Shown one piece after another: positions 7,473 to 16,642 of a DNA stretch of 64,000 nucleotides. The position numbers and the translations under genes are program-made. The notes below the pieces were generated by a model. It was not told the DNA's origin, did no database searches, and saw nothing but the letters and a program-made list of their open reading frames with translations. Every line of letters starts with the position of its first letter. The first letter of the stretch is position 1. Origin of the DNA: Sphingopyxis sp. 2PD (GTDB taxonomy: Bacteria; Pseudomonadota; Alphaproteobacteria; Sphingomonadales; Sphingomonadaceae); contig NZ_SCMU01000003.1 in assembly GCF_005503695.1 (NCBI RefSeq), positions 1 to 64,000 on the forward strand, given 5' to 3'.

Positions 7473-9845
7473 ATGACGGGGGACAAGAAAATCGTCGGAT
7501 TGTGGCGGGATTCCGCCAAAATCCAGGAAGCCGACAGCGCCGCGCAGGCCGATGCCGCGCCGCCGGAAACGGTGCCCGCGCCCGAAGCGGCTGCCCCGAT
7601 CGAACGCGAATGGCTCGACATGTCGGTGCTTGATGCAGACGGCGATCTTGGCGACTCCGCTGACGATACGGCGCAGCAGGCTTCGGCGTGGCGCGACCGA
7701 GTTGCCCCTGCCCTGCTTGTTCTGCTGGCGATTGGCTGGACGGGATTCACGCTGGCCGTCGCGACCGACAATTTTGCGCGCACACCGGTGTTTGCCTCCT
7801 TACCGACGCTGATCGCGACGATCGCCATGCCGCTGACCCTGCTCGCGGTGCTGTGGATGGTGCTGCTGCGGTCGGGTCGTTCGGAACAGGCGCGTTTCGC
7901 GCGCGTCGCTGCCGCACTGCGCGAGGAAAATCTGGCGCTCAATCAATCGATGCACTCGCTCGGCCTGCATCTGGCTGATGCCCAGAAACAGCTCGGCGAA
8001 CAGGCGAAGATCGTCCAGCAAATCGGCCTCGACACCGTGATGCGGCTGGGCGAAAGCAGCGACAAGCTGGCCAGCAACGCGTCGGTGATTGCCAATGCAC
8101 ATGATCAGCTCGCGCGTTCGGGTGATGTCGCCTTGCAGCGGATGGACGGGCTGCTCGCTGGCCTGCCGCGGATCGACGATGTGGCGCAGCGGCTCGCGGT
8201 CAATTTCCGCGAAGCGGGCCTCGTCGCGCATCAACAGGGCGCGAGCCTCGAGGCCAAGCTCGCCGAACTTGGCGAAGCAGCCGCAAGAACCGCCCAAACC
8301 GGCGAAAGCGCGACCGCCAGCGTCCTGGAAGCGATCGTCGCGCTCCAAGAACAGAGCAAGGAGACCGAAACCGGCCTGCTCGCTGCCTCCACCCAGGTCA
8401 GCAGCGCGCACGACGCCGCGCTCGCGCGGATCACCAGCGCCGGCGCTACCGCGCGCGACGACATGGCATCGACCGTCGCCACGATCACCGCGCAGATCGA
8501 CGAAAGCTGGCGCCGGTTCCGCGATGGTGTCGATGCAGCCGCCGCGCAAATGGATGCCAAGCTCGTTGCCGCGCGCGATGCGGGCGATGCGATGGGCGCG
8601 CAATTGTCCGCCCACGCCGATGCCAGCGACGCGCTTGCGATGCGGATCACCGCGCATGTCGCCGAAGTCGCGCAGCAGCTCGACGTGCTCGATGTCAGCG
8701 TGACGGCCAGCACCGGGGTCATCGGTCGCTCGATCGACGACACCAAGACCCAGCTCAGCGCCTTCATGCAGGAAGTGCAAAGCGGCAATGCGTCGGCGCA
8801 TCAGCTGATCACGCACGCCGAATCACTGCTGCTGGCGCTCGACGCGGTGACCCGCGAACTCGACGAAACGCTGCCGCATGCGCTCGACCGCATGGCATCG
8901 CACGGCAAGGCAACGCAAACCGCGCTGGCGCAATTGCGCCCGATGCTCGAGGCGTCCGAACTTGTCGCGCAATCGACGATGTCGCACGTCAATGCGGTGC
9001 AGGCGACGCTCAAGTCGAACGAGGAACAGATGGCCGGGCATGCGACCAGCCAGCAGGCGCTCGTCGACCGGATCAACGGATCGCTCGCCGACGCCGAGGC
9101 CGCGCTGGCGAAACTGCGCGACGGCGCCGATGAATTTGCCGAACAGGGCGGCGCGCGGATGATCGCAACGCTGGGCGAGGTGCGCGCCACCGCCGATTCA
9201 GCGGCCGAGGAGGCGCGTGAGACGCTCGAAAAGCTGGTGTCGGGCGCACGCGAAGCGATGCAGGCCACCGCGACCGAGGCGATCGACGCGGCGTTCAAGA
9301 ACGAAATCATGGCCCAGCTGACCGCAATCGAAGAAGCCTCCGCACGCGCGGTGGCGGCGGCGAACGGCGCCGCCGACCGCCTGATGCGCCAGCTCATCAC
9401 GATCATGGACACCAGCGCCAGCGTCGAACAGCGTGTCGCCGAGGCCGAACAGGCAATCGCCACATCGGGCCGCGATTCGCTTGCCAAACAGGTCGGGCTA
9501 CTCACCGAAGCGCTGAAATCGACCGCGATCGACGTCACCAAGATCCTGTCGACCGAAGTCAGCGACACCGCCTGGGACGCGTATCTGAAGGGCGACCGCG
9601 GCGTGTTCGCGCGGCGCGCGGTCAAGCTGATCGAAAACAGCGAGGCCAAGGAAATCCTGCGGCTTTACCAGAATGACGACGGCTTCCACGCGTCGGTAAA
9701 CCAGTTCATCCATGATTTCGAAGCGATGCTCCGCCTGCTGATCGGTGCGCGCGACGGATCGGCGATCAGCGTGACCTTGCTGTCGTCGGATATTGGCAAG
9801 CTGTACGTGGCGCTGGCGCAGGCGATCGACCGCTTGCGGAACTAG
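7473..9845 (+). CDS. Large membrane-anchored coiled-coil protein
   Basis: A 790-residue protein of unrecognised family. An acidic cytoplasmic N-terminus (residues 1-75) is followed by two membrane helices (about 77-97 and 111-133). Then comes roughly 540 residues of Ala/Glu/Asp-rich heptad-like sequence with no obvious breaks. The last 110 residues look globular (DTAWDAYLKGDRGVFARRAV and onwards, ending VALAQAIDRLRN). The layout resembles chemoreceptors or cell-pole scaffolds, but I see no HAMP or conserved MCP signalling hairpin. The divergent neighbour is the Hpt-like gene. A structural or polar-organising role is speculation. Confidence 0.7.
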   Translation: MTGDKKIVGLWRDSAKIQEADSAAQADAAPPETVPAPEAAAPIEREWLDMSVLDADGDLGDSADDTAQQASAWRDRVAPALLVLLAIGWTGFTLAVATDNFARTPVFASLPTLIATIAMPLTLLAVLWMVLLRSGRSEQARFARVAAALREENLALNQSMHSLGLHLADAQKQLGEQAKIVQQIGLDTVMRLGESSDKLASNASVIANAHDQLARSGDVALQRMDGLLAGLPRIDDVAQRLAVNFREAGLVAHQQGASLEAKLAELGEAAARTAQTGESATASVLEAIVALQEQSKETETGLLAASTQVSSAHDAALARITSAGATARDDMASTVATITAQIDESWRRFRDGVDAAAAQMDAKLVAARDAGDAMGAQLSAHADASDALAMRITAHVAEVAQQLDVLDVSVTASTGVIGRSIDDTKTQLSAFMQEVQSGNASAHQLITHAESLLLALDAVTRELDETLPHALDRMASHGKATQTALAQLRPMLEASELVAQSTMSHVNAVQATLKSNEEQMAGHATSQQALVDRINGSLADAEAALAKLRDGADEFAEQGGARMIATLGEVRATADSAAEEARETLEKLVSGAREAMQATATEAIDAAFKNEIMAQLTAIEEASARAVAAANGAADRLMRQLITIMDTSASVEQRVAEAEQAIATSGRDSLAKQVGLLTEALKSTAIDVTKILSTEVSDTAWDAYLKGDRGVFARRAVKLIENSEAKEILRLYQNDDGFHASVNQFIHDFEAMLRLLIGARDGSAISVTLLSSDIGKLYVALAQAIDRLRN

Positions 9846-9903
9846 GCGGCAGGGGCGTTAACAGGTCGGCGCGGCGTTTCGACCGGAAGCTGGCCTACAT
9901 TCT

Positions 9904-9994
9904 CGTCATCCCGGACTTGATCCGGGATCCATCCGCCCTCTCAGCATAGCGCGGTGCGAGGCCGCATGGACCCCGGATCAAGTCCGGGGTGACG
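9904..9994. repeat. Palindromic intergenic repeat (REP-like)
   Basis: Two 29-base arms (9904-9932 and 9966-9994) are inverted copies with two differences, each tolerated as a G-U pair in RNA. The core is CCGGACTTGATCCGGG. The arms would form a long hairpin between the convergent coiled-coil and DUF1467 genes and may act as a terminator. The remaining gap (9846-9903 and 9995-10241) holds no gene I can support. Confidence 0.85.
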
Positions 9995-10241
9995 ACGACC
10001 TGAGAGCAGCTCACCACCCCCAAGCAGACGAAGCCTTCAAAATAAGTCTTTCCTACATTTTCGGGCTGTGCCAGCCTTCATTCGGCTCTTTCATCTGGTA
10101 GGCAAATAGCGGTCACGGCTCGGTTTGCGGGTGCGGCTACGGCGATGCGTGTATGACGCGTCCGACACGCCGAGACGCCCAAATAGGCGAATGCAATGGA
10201 CTGAACTTTCCTGAACTTTGGGATTGTTAATCCCCCGTGGG

Positions 10242-10502
10242 TCAGGCCCGTCCGCTCACCACGTCGGGATCGACCCAGCCGTTCACATAAGCGACGTAGT
10301 AGATGACGAAGCCGACCGTCGCGACGATCGTCATCTGGAGCAAGATACGCGCAGGCCGAAACACCGCGGGCGCGCCGCGGTCCTGTCCCTTGACTAGCGG
10401 CGCTTCGTCGTCGCTCGCCTTGCGGCCGTGGAAGGGCAACACAAAAAAGGCGCTGAGCGCGAGGAAGAGCAGATAGATAGCGAGCGCCGAGGTCCATTTC
10501 AT
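10242..10502 (-). CDS. DUF1467 family membrane protein
   Basis: An 86-residue protein with two membrane helices (about residues 4-22 and 53-74) separated by a polar loop (GRKASDDEAPLVKGQDRGAP). This pattern and its place downstream of rnj match the DUF1467 family of alphaproteobacteria, whose function is unknown. It begins 14 bases after rnj and is probably the last gene of the complex I operon as seen here. In many relatives proS follows at this point; here a palindromic repeat and a convergent gene follow instead. Confidence 0.8.
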   Translation of the reverse strand: MKWTSALAIYLLFLALSAFFVLPFHGRKASDDEAPLVKGQDRGAPAVFRPARILLQMTIVATVGFVIYYVAYVNGWVDPDVVSGRA

Positions 10503-10516
10503 CGCTTTACGTCCAT

Positions 10517-12151
10517 TCAGAGCTGCACGAGCATGACATCGACGACCGGCTTTTTGCCCGTCCAGTCGGTCGCGACACGGCGCACGCTCAGCCGGATCGC
10601 TTCGCGCATTTTTTCCTGTTCCTTGGCGGGGGCCAGTGCCGCCTGTTCGGCCGCTTCGCGCATTTCGTCGATGAACGCCTCGCGTTCATCCTCGACCGGG
10701 ACGCCGCGATAGCTCACCGCAACATCGGCGAAGCGCTTGCCGGTAAAGATCACCGCGACGGTGACATGCCCGTGCAGCGCCAGCTTGCGGCGCTCGTTGA
10801 TCGTCTCGCCATCGGCGGGCAATATAACGTCGCCGTCGAGGATCAAACGTCCGGCGCGAACGCGCTCGAGGATTTTGGCCGGGCCGGGCGCCAGCCGCAC
10901 CAGATCGCCATTTTCCTGGATCAGCGCATCGGGAACGCCCGTTTCCAAAGCAAAGCGCGCCTGTTCGTGCATGTGGCGGATCTCGCCATGCACCGGCACC
11001 ACCAGCTTCGGGCGCAGCCAGCCATAAAGCGCCGCCAGTTCGGGCTGTCCCGGGTGGCCGCTGACGTGGATATGTGCCTGCTTTTCGGTAACGGTCAGGA
11101 TGTCCTTGGCCGCGAGCTGGTTCATGATCCGTCCGATCGCGACCTCGTTGCCCGGGATCTGCTTCGACGAAAAGACGACCGTGTCACCGGGTGCGAGCTT
11201 GATCTGGTGGCTGTCCGCCGCCATGCGCGCGAGCGCGGCGCGCGGTTCGCCCTGCCCGCCCGTCGCAATCACCATCACCTTTTCGCGCGGCAGGCGCATC
11301 GCCTCGTCGAAATCGACCGTCGGCGGGAAGTCTTTCAGATAACCGACCGAGCGTGCGACACCCAATATGCGGTCGAGTGAGCGCCCGGCGACGCACAGGG
11401 TGCGCCCCGTAGCGCTCGCGACGCGCCCCAGCGTTTTGAGGCGCGCCGCGTTTGAGGCAAAGGTCGTAACGATAACCCGGCCCTTGGCATTGCCCACCGC
11501 AGTGAGCAACCCGTCGTACAGGTCGCCCTCGCTGCCCGAAGCTTCGGGATTGAACGCGTTGGTCGAATCGCCGACCAGGAAATCCACGCCCTCGTCGCCG
11601 ATCGCGGTCAACGCCGCGGCGCTCGACGGGGTCCCGAGCACCGGATCGGCATCGAGTTTCCAGTCGCCGGTGTGGAACACCCGGCCATAAGGCGTGTCGA
11701 TCACCGCCGCGCTCATCTCCAAGATCGAGTGCGCCAGCGGCATCAGGCGGATGCCGAACGGACCCAGCTGGAAATGCGCGTCGATGTCGACGGTCTTGAT
11801 CTTGACGTCCTTCTCCAGCCCCTCTTCCGCCAGCTTGTTGGCGATCAGCCCGGCGGTGAAGCGGTTGGCGTACAGCGGCACGCCAAGGTCGGCGGCAAGG
11901 TACGGCAAGGCGCCAATATGATCCTCGTGCCCGTGGGTCAGGACGATCCCGAGCAGATCCTTCTTGCGATCCTCGATGAATTCCAGATCGGGCATGATGA
12001 TGTCGATGCCGGGATAATCATGGGTGCCAAAGGTCACGCCGAGGTCGAGCATGATCCATTTGCCGTCGCAACCATAAAGATTGGCGTTCATGCCAATCTC
12101 GCCCGACCCGCCCAATGCGAGGAAAAGCAGCTCCTTACCCGGAGTCGTCAT
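10517..12151 (-). CDS. rnj: Ribonuclease J
   Basis: Metallo-beta-lactamase/beta-CASP ribonuclease with 5'-3' exonuclease and endonuclease activity in RNA turnover and rRNA maturation. From the chosen start it has 544 residues, the usual length. Features include [13 protein letters not shown] near residue 14, the zinc motif HGHEDH at residues 73-78, HTGDWKLD, and the beta-CASP stretch [23 protein letters not shown] at 12151 overlaps the coaX stop as ATGA, indicating translational coupling; the 64-residue in-frame extension to 12343 runs through coaX and is rejected. It acts in the cytoplasm. Confidence 0.93.
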   Translation of the reverse strand: MTTPGKELLFLALGGSGEIGMNANLYGCDGKWIMLDLGVTFGTHDYPGIDIIMPDLEFIEDRKKDLLGIVLTHGHEDHIGALPYLAADLGVPLYANRFTAGLIANKLAEEGLEKDVKIKTVDIDAHFQLGPFGIRLMPLAHSILEMSAAVIDTPYGRVFHTGDWKLDADPVLGTPSSAAALTAIGDEGVDFLVGDSTNAFNPEASGSEGDLYDGLLTAVGNAKGRVIVTTFASNAARLKTLGRVASATGRTLCVAGRSLDRILGVARSVGYLKDFPPTVDFDEAMRLPREKVMVIATGGQGEPRAALARMAADSHQIKLAPGDTVVFSSKQIPGNEVAIGRIMNQLAAKDILTVTEKQAHIHVSGHPGQPELAALYGWLRPKLVVPVHGEIRHMHEQARFALETGVPDALIQENGDLVRLAPGPAKILERVRAGRLILDGDVILPADGETINERRKLALHGHVTVAVIFTGKRFADVAVSYRGVPVEDEREAFIDEMREAAEQAALAPAKEQEKMREAIRLSVRRVATDWTGKKPVVDVMLVQL

Positions 12152-12933
12152 GTCGTTGGCTTTCGTTGATGATAGAGGTGCATCAACCCGTTCAGCGTCA
12201 GATCGGGTTCGATGCGGTCGAACAGATGCCCCTGTTCCTGAAACAATGTCGCGAGGCCGCCGGTGGCGATGACCGTTAGTGGCTTGCCGATCTCGGCCTT
12301 CATCCGTGCGATCAGGCCTTCCATCATGGACACATAGCCCCAATAGACGCCGATCAGCATCTGGCTTTCAGTCGTGCGGCCGATGACGCTCGTCGTCGCG
12401 GGCGCCTCGATCGCGATGCGCGGCAGTTTCGCGGCGGCGGCGACCAGCGCTTCCAGCGACAGGTTGACCCCGGGCGCGATGATGCCGCCCAGATAGGCGC
12501 CGTCGGGACCGATATGGTCGAGCGTCGTTGCGGTGCCAAAGCTGATGACGAGCTTGTCCTTGCCCGGTTCGACCGCCTGCGCCGCGATCGCGTTGACCGC
12601 GCGGTCGGCGCCGACCGAGCGCGGCTCGTCGACCTTCAATGCGATACCCCAGGTAACCGGCTCGCGGCCCGCGACGAAGGCATCGACGCCGAAATATTTG
12701 ACCGCGAGCAGCTGTAAATTGTGGAGCGCGCGCGGCACGACGGTCGAAATGATGACCGCATCGACCTGGCAGCGATCATGCCCCTCGATGCGCAACAGCT
12801 GATCGAGCCACACCATATACTCGTCGGCGGTGCGGCGGTCGTCGGTCGCGATGCGCCAACGCGCGAGCAACGCGGCGCCATCGAACAGCGCGAATTTGGC
12901 ATTGGTGTTGCCGACATCGATCGCGAGCAGCAT
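12148..12933 (-). CDS. coaX: Type III pantothenate kinase
   Basis: Catalyses ATP-dependent phosphorylation of pantothenate, the first step of coenzyme A synthesis. The 261-residue protein has the type III ASKHA signatures: [14 protein letters not shown] at the N-terminus, [15 protein letters not shown] in the middle and [16 protein letters not shown] with the catalytic region after it. It lies immediately after birA with no gap and overlaps rnj by four bases. This order is conserved downstream of nuo in alphaproteobacteria. Confidence 0.93.
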   Translation of the reverse strand: MLLAIDVGNTNAKFALFDGAALLARWRIATDDRRTADEYMVWLDQLLRIEGHDRCQVDAVIISTVVPRALHNLQLLAVKYFGVDAFVAGREPVTWGIALKVDEPRSVGADRAVNAIAAQAVEPGKDKLVISFGTATTLDHIGPDGAYLGGIIAPGVNLSLEALVAAAAKLPRIAIEAPATTSVIGRTTESQMLIGVYWGYVSMMEGLIARMKAEIGKPLTVIATGGLATLFQEQGHLFDRIEPDLTLNGLMHLYHQRKPTT

Positions 12934-13737
12934 CTATCTTTCTTCCTCGACCGGGCGACGCAGTTCGACGTCGCCAGCGTGCACCAGCATGGTCTCGCCG
13001 CCCGTCACGCGCAAGCGCAGCGCGCCATCTTCGGCAAGCCCGTCGAAGGTCCCGTCGATGCGCTGTTCGGACACATGGAGCGGCGTGCCGAGCGGATGCG
13101 CGAGCGGCAGCCACGCCCGAACGATGCTTGCCACACCCTCCTGCCGCCAGGTCCACAGCGCGTCGATCATCGCGATGCCCAGCGCCCCGGCAAAATGGTC
13201 GCGATCGAGCGACACGCCCTTCCCCGCCAGCGTCGCGGTCGCCCGATCGGCCAGATCGGGCGCGGCGACGAGGTTGACGCCGATCCCGATGACGACCGAA
13301 TTGCAGGTGCGTTCCATCAATATGCCCGCGCATTTGGCGCCATCGACGAGCAGGTCGTTCGGCCATTTGAGCTGCGCACCGATGTCCGGCGCCAGTGCGG
13401 CGACGGTCTTTGCAAGCGCCACCCCGGCGACGAGCGCCAGCGTCGCCGCCGACGGATCACCGATCGTCAGATGGACGACGGTCGAGCCCATGAAATTGCC
13501 CTGCCCGTCGTTCCAGCCGCGCCCGAGGCGCCCGCGCCCCGCGGTCTGGCGGTCGGCGACGAGCCAATGCCCCTCGCCGACATGCTCGCCGCTCGCCAGC
13601 CGCGCCAGCAGGTCGGCGTTGGTCGAACCTGTCTGCGCTATCCGCTCGATGGGCGGTATCAGAACAGCACCGCAGCAGCGCTGGCCGAAAGGACCGCCAG
13701 CACGGGGATGAAGAGATAGCCGATGACCGAGAGCCAC
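12934..13737 (-). CDS. birA: Biotin--[acetyl-CoA-carboxylase] ligase (BirA, catalytic-only form)
   Basis: Attaches biotin to the carboxyl-carrier protein. There is no N-terminal DNA-binding domain, so it is not the E. coli type repressor. Motifs: QTGSTNADLL, DRQTAGRGRLGRGW (the biotinyl-AMP loop), LKWPNDLLVDGAKCAGILME and GIGVNL. The start is uncertain. GTG at 13737 is the only standard in-frame start but lies 79 bases inside nuoN and gives 25 extra residues that do not look like BirA. A CTG at 13662 forms a CTGA overlap with the nuoN stop and would start right at the conserved region (IPPIERIAQTGSTN). I list the longer form but think the shorter is likely. Confidence 0.85.
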   Translation of the reverse strand: MALGHRLSLHPRAGGPFGQRCCGAVLIPPIERIAQTGSTNADLLARLASGEHVGEGHWLVADRQTAGRGRLGRGWNDGQGNFMGSTVVHLTIGDPSAATLALVAGVALAKTVAALAPDIGAQLKWPNDLLVDGAKCAGILMERTCNSVVIGIGVNLVAAPDLADRATATLAGKGVSLDRDHFAGALGIAMIDALWTWRQEGVASIVRAWLPLAHPLGTPLHVSEQRIDGTFDGLAEDGALRLRVTGGETMLVHAGDVELRRPVEEER

Positions 13738-15092
13738 AGCGCACTCGCGGTGATCACCGCATCCTCGACGATCGCGCCGCCGCCTGCCGGAATCTCGGTG
13801 TCCGACTTGTCGTCGAAATACATCATCTTGATGATCGCGATATAGTAGAAGGCGCCGATCACCGAAGCGACGATGCCTGCGACCGCGAGCGGGACGAGGT
13901 TCGCGTTCACCGCGGCCTCGAACACCAGATATTTCGGCCAGAAACCGAACAGCGGCGGGATGCCGGCGAGGCTGAACATGAACACCGCCATCGCCGCGGC
14001 GAGGCCGGGGCGGCGCTGCGACAGCCCGGCGAGCGCGGGGATGCTCTCGATCTGGTTACCCTCGGCGTCGCGCAGCTGGAGCACGACGAGGAAGGCGCCG
14101 AGCGTCGTCACGACATAGACGAGCAGATAGGTGAGCACGCCCTCGACCCCCTGCTGCGTTCCCGCGGCGAGGCCGATGAGCATGAAGCCGACATTGTTGA
14201 TCGACGAGTAAGCGAGCAGTCGCTTGATGTTCTTCTGTCCGATCGCACCGACCGCGCCGAGGATGATCGAGGCGAGTGCGAGGAAGATGATGATCTGTTG
14301 CCAAGCGCCGACCGCAGGCCCCATCGCGTCGATCACGACGCGCGTCATCAGCGCCACCGCCGCGACTTTCGGAGCGCTCGCGAAGAAGGTCGTCACCGGG
14401 GTCGGTGCGCCTTCATAGACGTCGGGGGTCCACATGTGGAACGGCACCGCGCTGACCTTGAAACCAAGGCCCGCGAGCACGAACACGATGCCGAAGATCA
14501 GCCCGATGTTGAGTTCGCCGCCCATCGATTTTGCGATGCCCGCAAAATCGGTGGTGCCGGTGAAGCCGTAGAGCAGCGAAATACCATAGAGCAGCATGCC
14601 CGACGCGAGCGCGCCGAGGACGAAATATTTGAGCCCGGCTTCGGTCGACCGTTCGTCGGTGCGCATGAAGCTGGCGAGCACATAGGCCGCGAGGCTGTTG
14701 AGTTCGAGCCCGACATAGAGCGTCATCAGGTCGCGCGCCGACGCCATGATGCCCATGCCGAGCGCCGCAAAGACGATCAGCGTCGGATATTCAGCGCGCA
14801 TGCCGCCGCTGAAAAAGCGCGGCGCGATCAGGATGCAGACAAAGCTCGCAGTATAGATCAGCAGCTTGGCGAAACCGCCGAAGCCATCGACCGAAAGCGT
14901 GCCTGAAAAGACGGTCGTTTCGACGCCGAACAATGCGACCACGGCGGCCGCAGCGGCGGCGAGCGTGAGCAGCGCGCTGAGCTGGTAGATGCCAACCTGG
15001 CGATCGCCGAGGAAGGTCCCGAGCATCAGCGTGATAAGCCCGCCGATCGTCAGGATCAGTTCGGGCCAGATGAGCGCGAGATCGGCGGTCAT
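13659..15092 (-). CDS. nuoN: NADH-quinone oxidoreductase subunit N
   Basis: Antiporter-like membrane subunit of complex I, carrying part of the proton pumping. It has 477 residues and about 14 hydrophobic helices. Recognisable stretches include VGLELNSLAAYVLAS with the conserved Glu, GFKVSAVPFHMWTPDVYEGA and INNVGFMLIGLAAGT. The start overlaps the nuoM stop as ATGA, and the stop lies at the birA start region. The length is normal for the family. Confidence 0.96.
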   Translation of the reverse strand: MTADLALIWPELILTIGGLITLMLGTFLGDRQVGIYQLSALLTLAAAAAAVVALFGVETTVFSGTLSVDGFGGFAKLLIYTASFVCILIAPRFFSGGMRAEYPTLIVFAALGMGIMASARDLMTLYVGLELNSLAAYVLASFMRTDERSTEAGLKYFVLGALASGMLLYGISLLYGFTGTTDFAGIAKSMGGELNIGLIFGIVFVLAGLGFKVSAVPFHMWTPDVYEGAPTPVTTFFASAPKVAAVALMTRVVIDAMGPAVGAWQQIIIFLALASIILGAVGAIGQKNIKRLLAYSSINNVGFMLIGLAAGTQQGVEGVLTYLLVYVVTTLGAFLVVLQLRDAEGNQIESIPALAGLSQRRPGLAAAMAVFMFSLAGIPPLFGFWPKYLVFEAAVNANLVPLAVAGIVASVIGAFYYIAIIKMMYFDDKSDTEIPAGGGAIVEDAVITASALWLSVIGYLFIPVLAVLSASAAAVLF

Positions 15093-16642
15093 TTTGCGCC
15101 TCCCGCATGCGCGGAGCCGTGGGCGGTTTCACCCTGCGCCGCGGCGGGCTTGGGCTTCCCGGCGGCAAGATGTGCATCGCCCGCGGGCTTCGCCGGCGCT
15201 AGGCGCGCAACGACGGTCGTCACGTCGCCGCGCATTGGTGCGAGGAAGCTTTCGGGATAGACGCCCATCCACAGCGCCACGGCGGCCAGCGGCACCATGA
15301 TCGTCCATTCGCGTGCGTTGAGATCGGGCATCGCCTTCACATCGTCCTTGGTCAGTTCGCCGAACACGACGCGGCGGTAGAGATAAAGCATGTAAGCGGC
15401 GCCGAGGATGATGCCGGTGGTGCATACGAACGCCACGACGCTCGACGCTTCGTAGATGCCGAGCAGGCTCAGGAATTCGCCGACGAATCCACTGGTCCCC
15501 GGCAGGCCGATCGACGCCATGGTGAACAGCATGAAGAACAGCGCATAGGCGGGCATGTTTACCGCGAGCCCGCCGTAACGATCGATCTCGCGCGTGTGGA
15601 GCCGGTCGTAGATTACGCCGACGCAGAAGAAGAGCGCGGCCGAGACGACACCGTGGCTGAGCATGATGATCAGCGCGCCCTCGATACCCTGCTGGTTGAA
15701 CGCGAACAGGCCCGCAGTGACGATCGCCATATGCGCGACCGACGAATAGGCGATCAGCTTCTTCATGTCGCTTTGCACCAGCGCGACGAGGCTGGTGTAC
15801 ACCACCGCCACCATCGACAGGCCAAAGACGAGCCACATCAGCTGCGCCGAGGCGTCGGGGAACATCGGCATCATGAAGCGCAGGAAGCCGTAGGCGCCGA
15901 GTTTCAGCAGCACGCCCGCGAGGATCATCGAACCCGCGGTCGGCGCCTGCACATGCGCGTCGGGAAGCCAGGTGTGGACGGGCCACATCGGCATTTTGAC
16001 CGCAAGGCTGGCGAAGAAGGCAAGCCACAGCCACGTCTGCATCCCCGCCGGGAAGTCGTAATTCAGCAGCGTCGGAATGTCGGTCGTGCCCGCTTCGGCG
16101 ATCATGACGATCATCGCGATCAGCATCAGCACCGACCCGAGCAGCGTGTAGAGGAAGAATTTGAACGCCGCATATTTGCGGTTCGCGCCGCCCCAGATGC
16201 CGATGATGAAATACATCGGGATGAGGCCGGCTTCGAAGAAGATGTAAAAAAGCAGCAGATCCTGCGCCATGAAGACGCCGATCATGACGACTTCCATGAT
16301 CAGGAACATCGCCATGTAGAGCCCGACACGGCTCTTGATCGCGTCCCAACTGGCGAGGATGCAGAGCGGCATCAGGAAAACACTGAGCATGATCAGCATC
16401 AGCGCCATGCCGTCGATGCCGAGCGCCCACTGGAAACGCCCGAACAGGTCGGCGCGTTCGGTGAACTGCCACTGCGCGCCGCCAATGTCGAAGTTCGCCC
16501 AGAGGATGCAGCCGAGGACGAAGGTCGCGAGCGTCGCGCCGAGTGCAACGAAGCGCGACATCTTGTCGCCCACGAACAGGCAGGCGATGGCGCCGACCAG
16601 CGGAACCGCCAGCATCAGCGAAAGGATGGGGAAGCCGCTCAC
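15089..16642 (-). CDS. nuoM: NADH-quinone oxidoreductase subunit M
   Basis: Second antiporter-like subunit of the complex I membrane arm, 517 residues. Conserved features include [18 protein letters not shown] with the pump Glu, [20 protein letters not shown] and [14 protein letters not shown]. The last 50 residues form a polar His/Ala/Lys tail after the final helix. It starts with GTG and overlaps the nuoL stop as GTGA. Confidence 0.96.
   Translation of the reverse strand: MSGFPILSLMLAVPLVGAIACLFVGDKMSRFVALGATLATFVLGCILWANFDIGGAQWQFTERADLFGRFQWALGIDGMALMLIMLSVFLMPLCILASWDAIKSRVGLYMAMFLIMEVVMIGVFMAQDLLLFYIFFEAGLIPMYFIIGIWGGANRKYAAFKFFLYTLLGSVLMLIAMIVMIAEAGTTDIPTLLNYDFPAGMQTWLWLAFFASLAVKMPMWPVHTWLPDAHVQAPTAGSMILAGVLLKLGAYGFLRFMMPMFPDASAQLMWLVFGLSMVAVVYTSLVALVQSDMKKLIAYSSVAHMAIVTAGLFAFNQQGIEGALIIMLSHGVVSAALFFCVGVIYDRLHTREIDRYGGLAVNMPAYALFFMLFTMASIGLPGTSGFVGEFLSLLGIYEASSVVAFVCTTGIILGAAYMLYLYRRVVFGELTKDDVKAMPDLNAREWTIMVPLAAVALWMGVYPESFLAPMRGDVTTVVARLAPAKPAGDAHLAAGKPKPAAAQGETAHGSAHAGGAK

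Noticed and set aside
10200-10240. Short stem GGGATT/AATCCC as terminator for DUF1467
   Set aside because: On the minus strand it is followed by AAAG rather than T residues.
10078-10497. 139-codon minus-strand frame overlapping DUF1467
   Set aside because: It shares sequence with DUF1467 in another frame and has an Arg-rich shadow composition; DUF1467 has a proper two-helix pattern.
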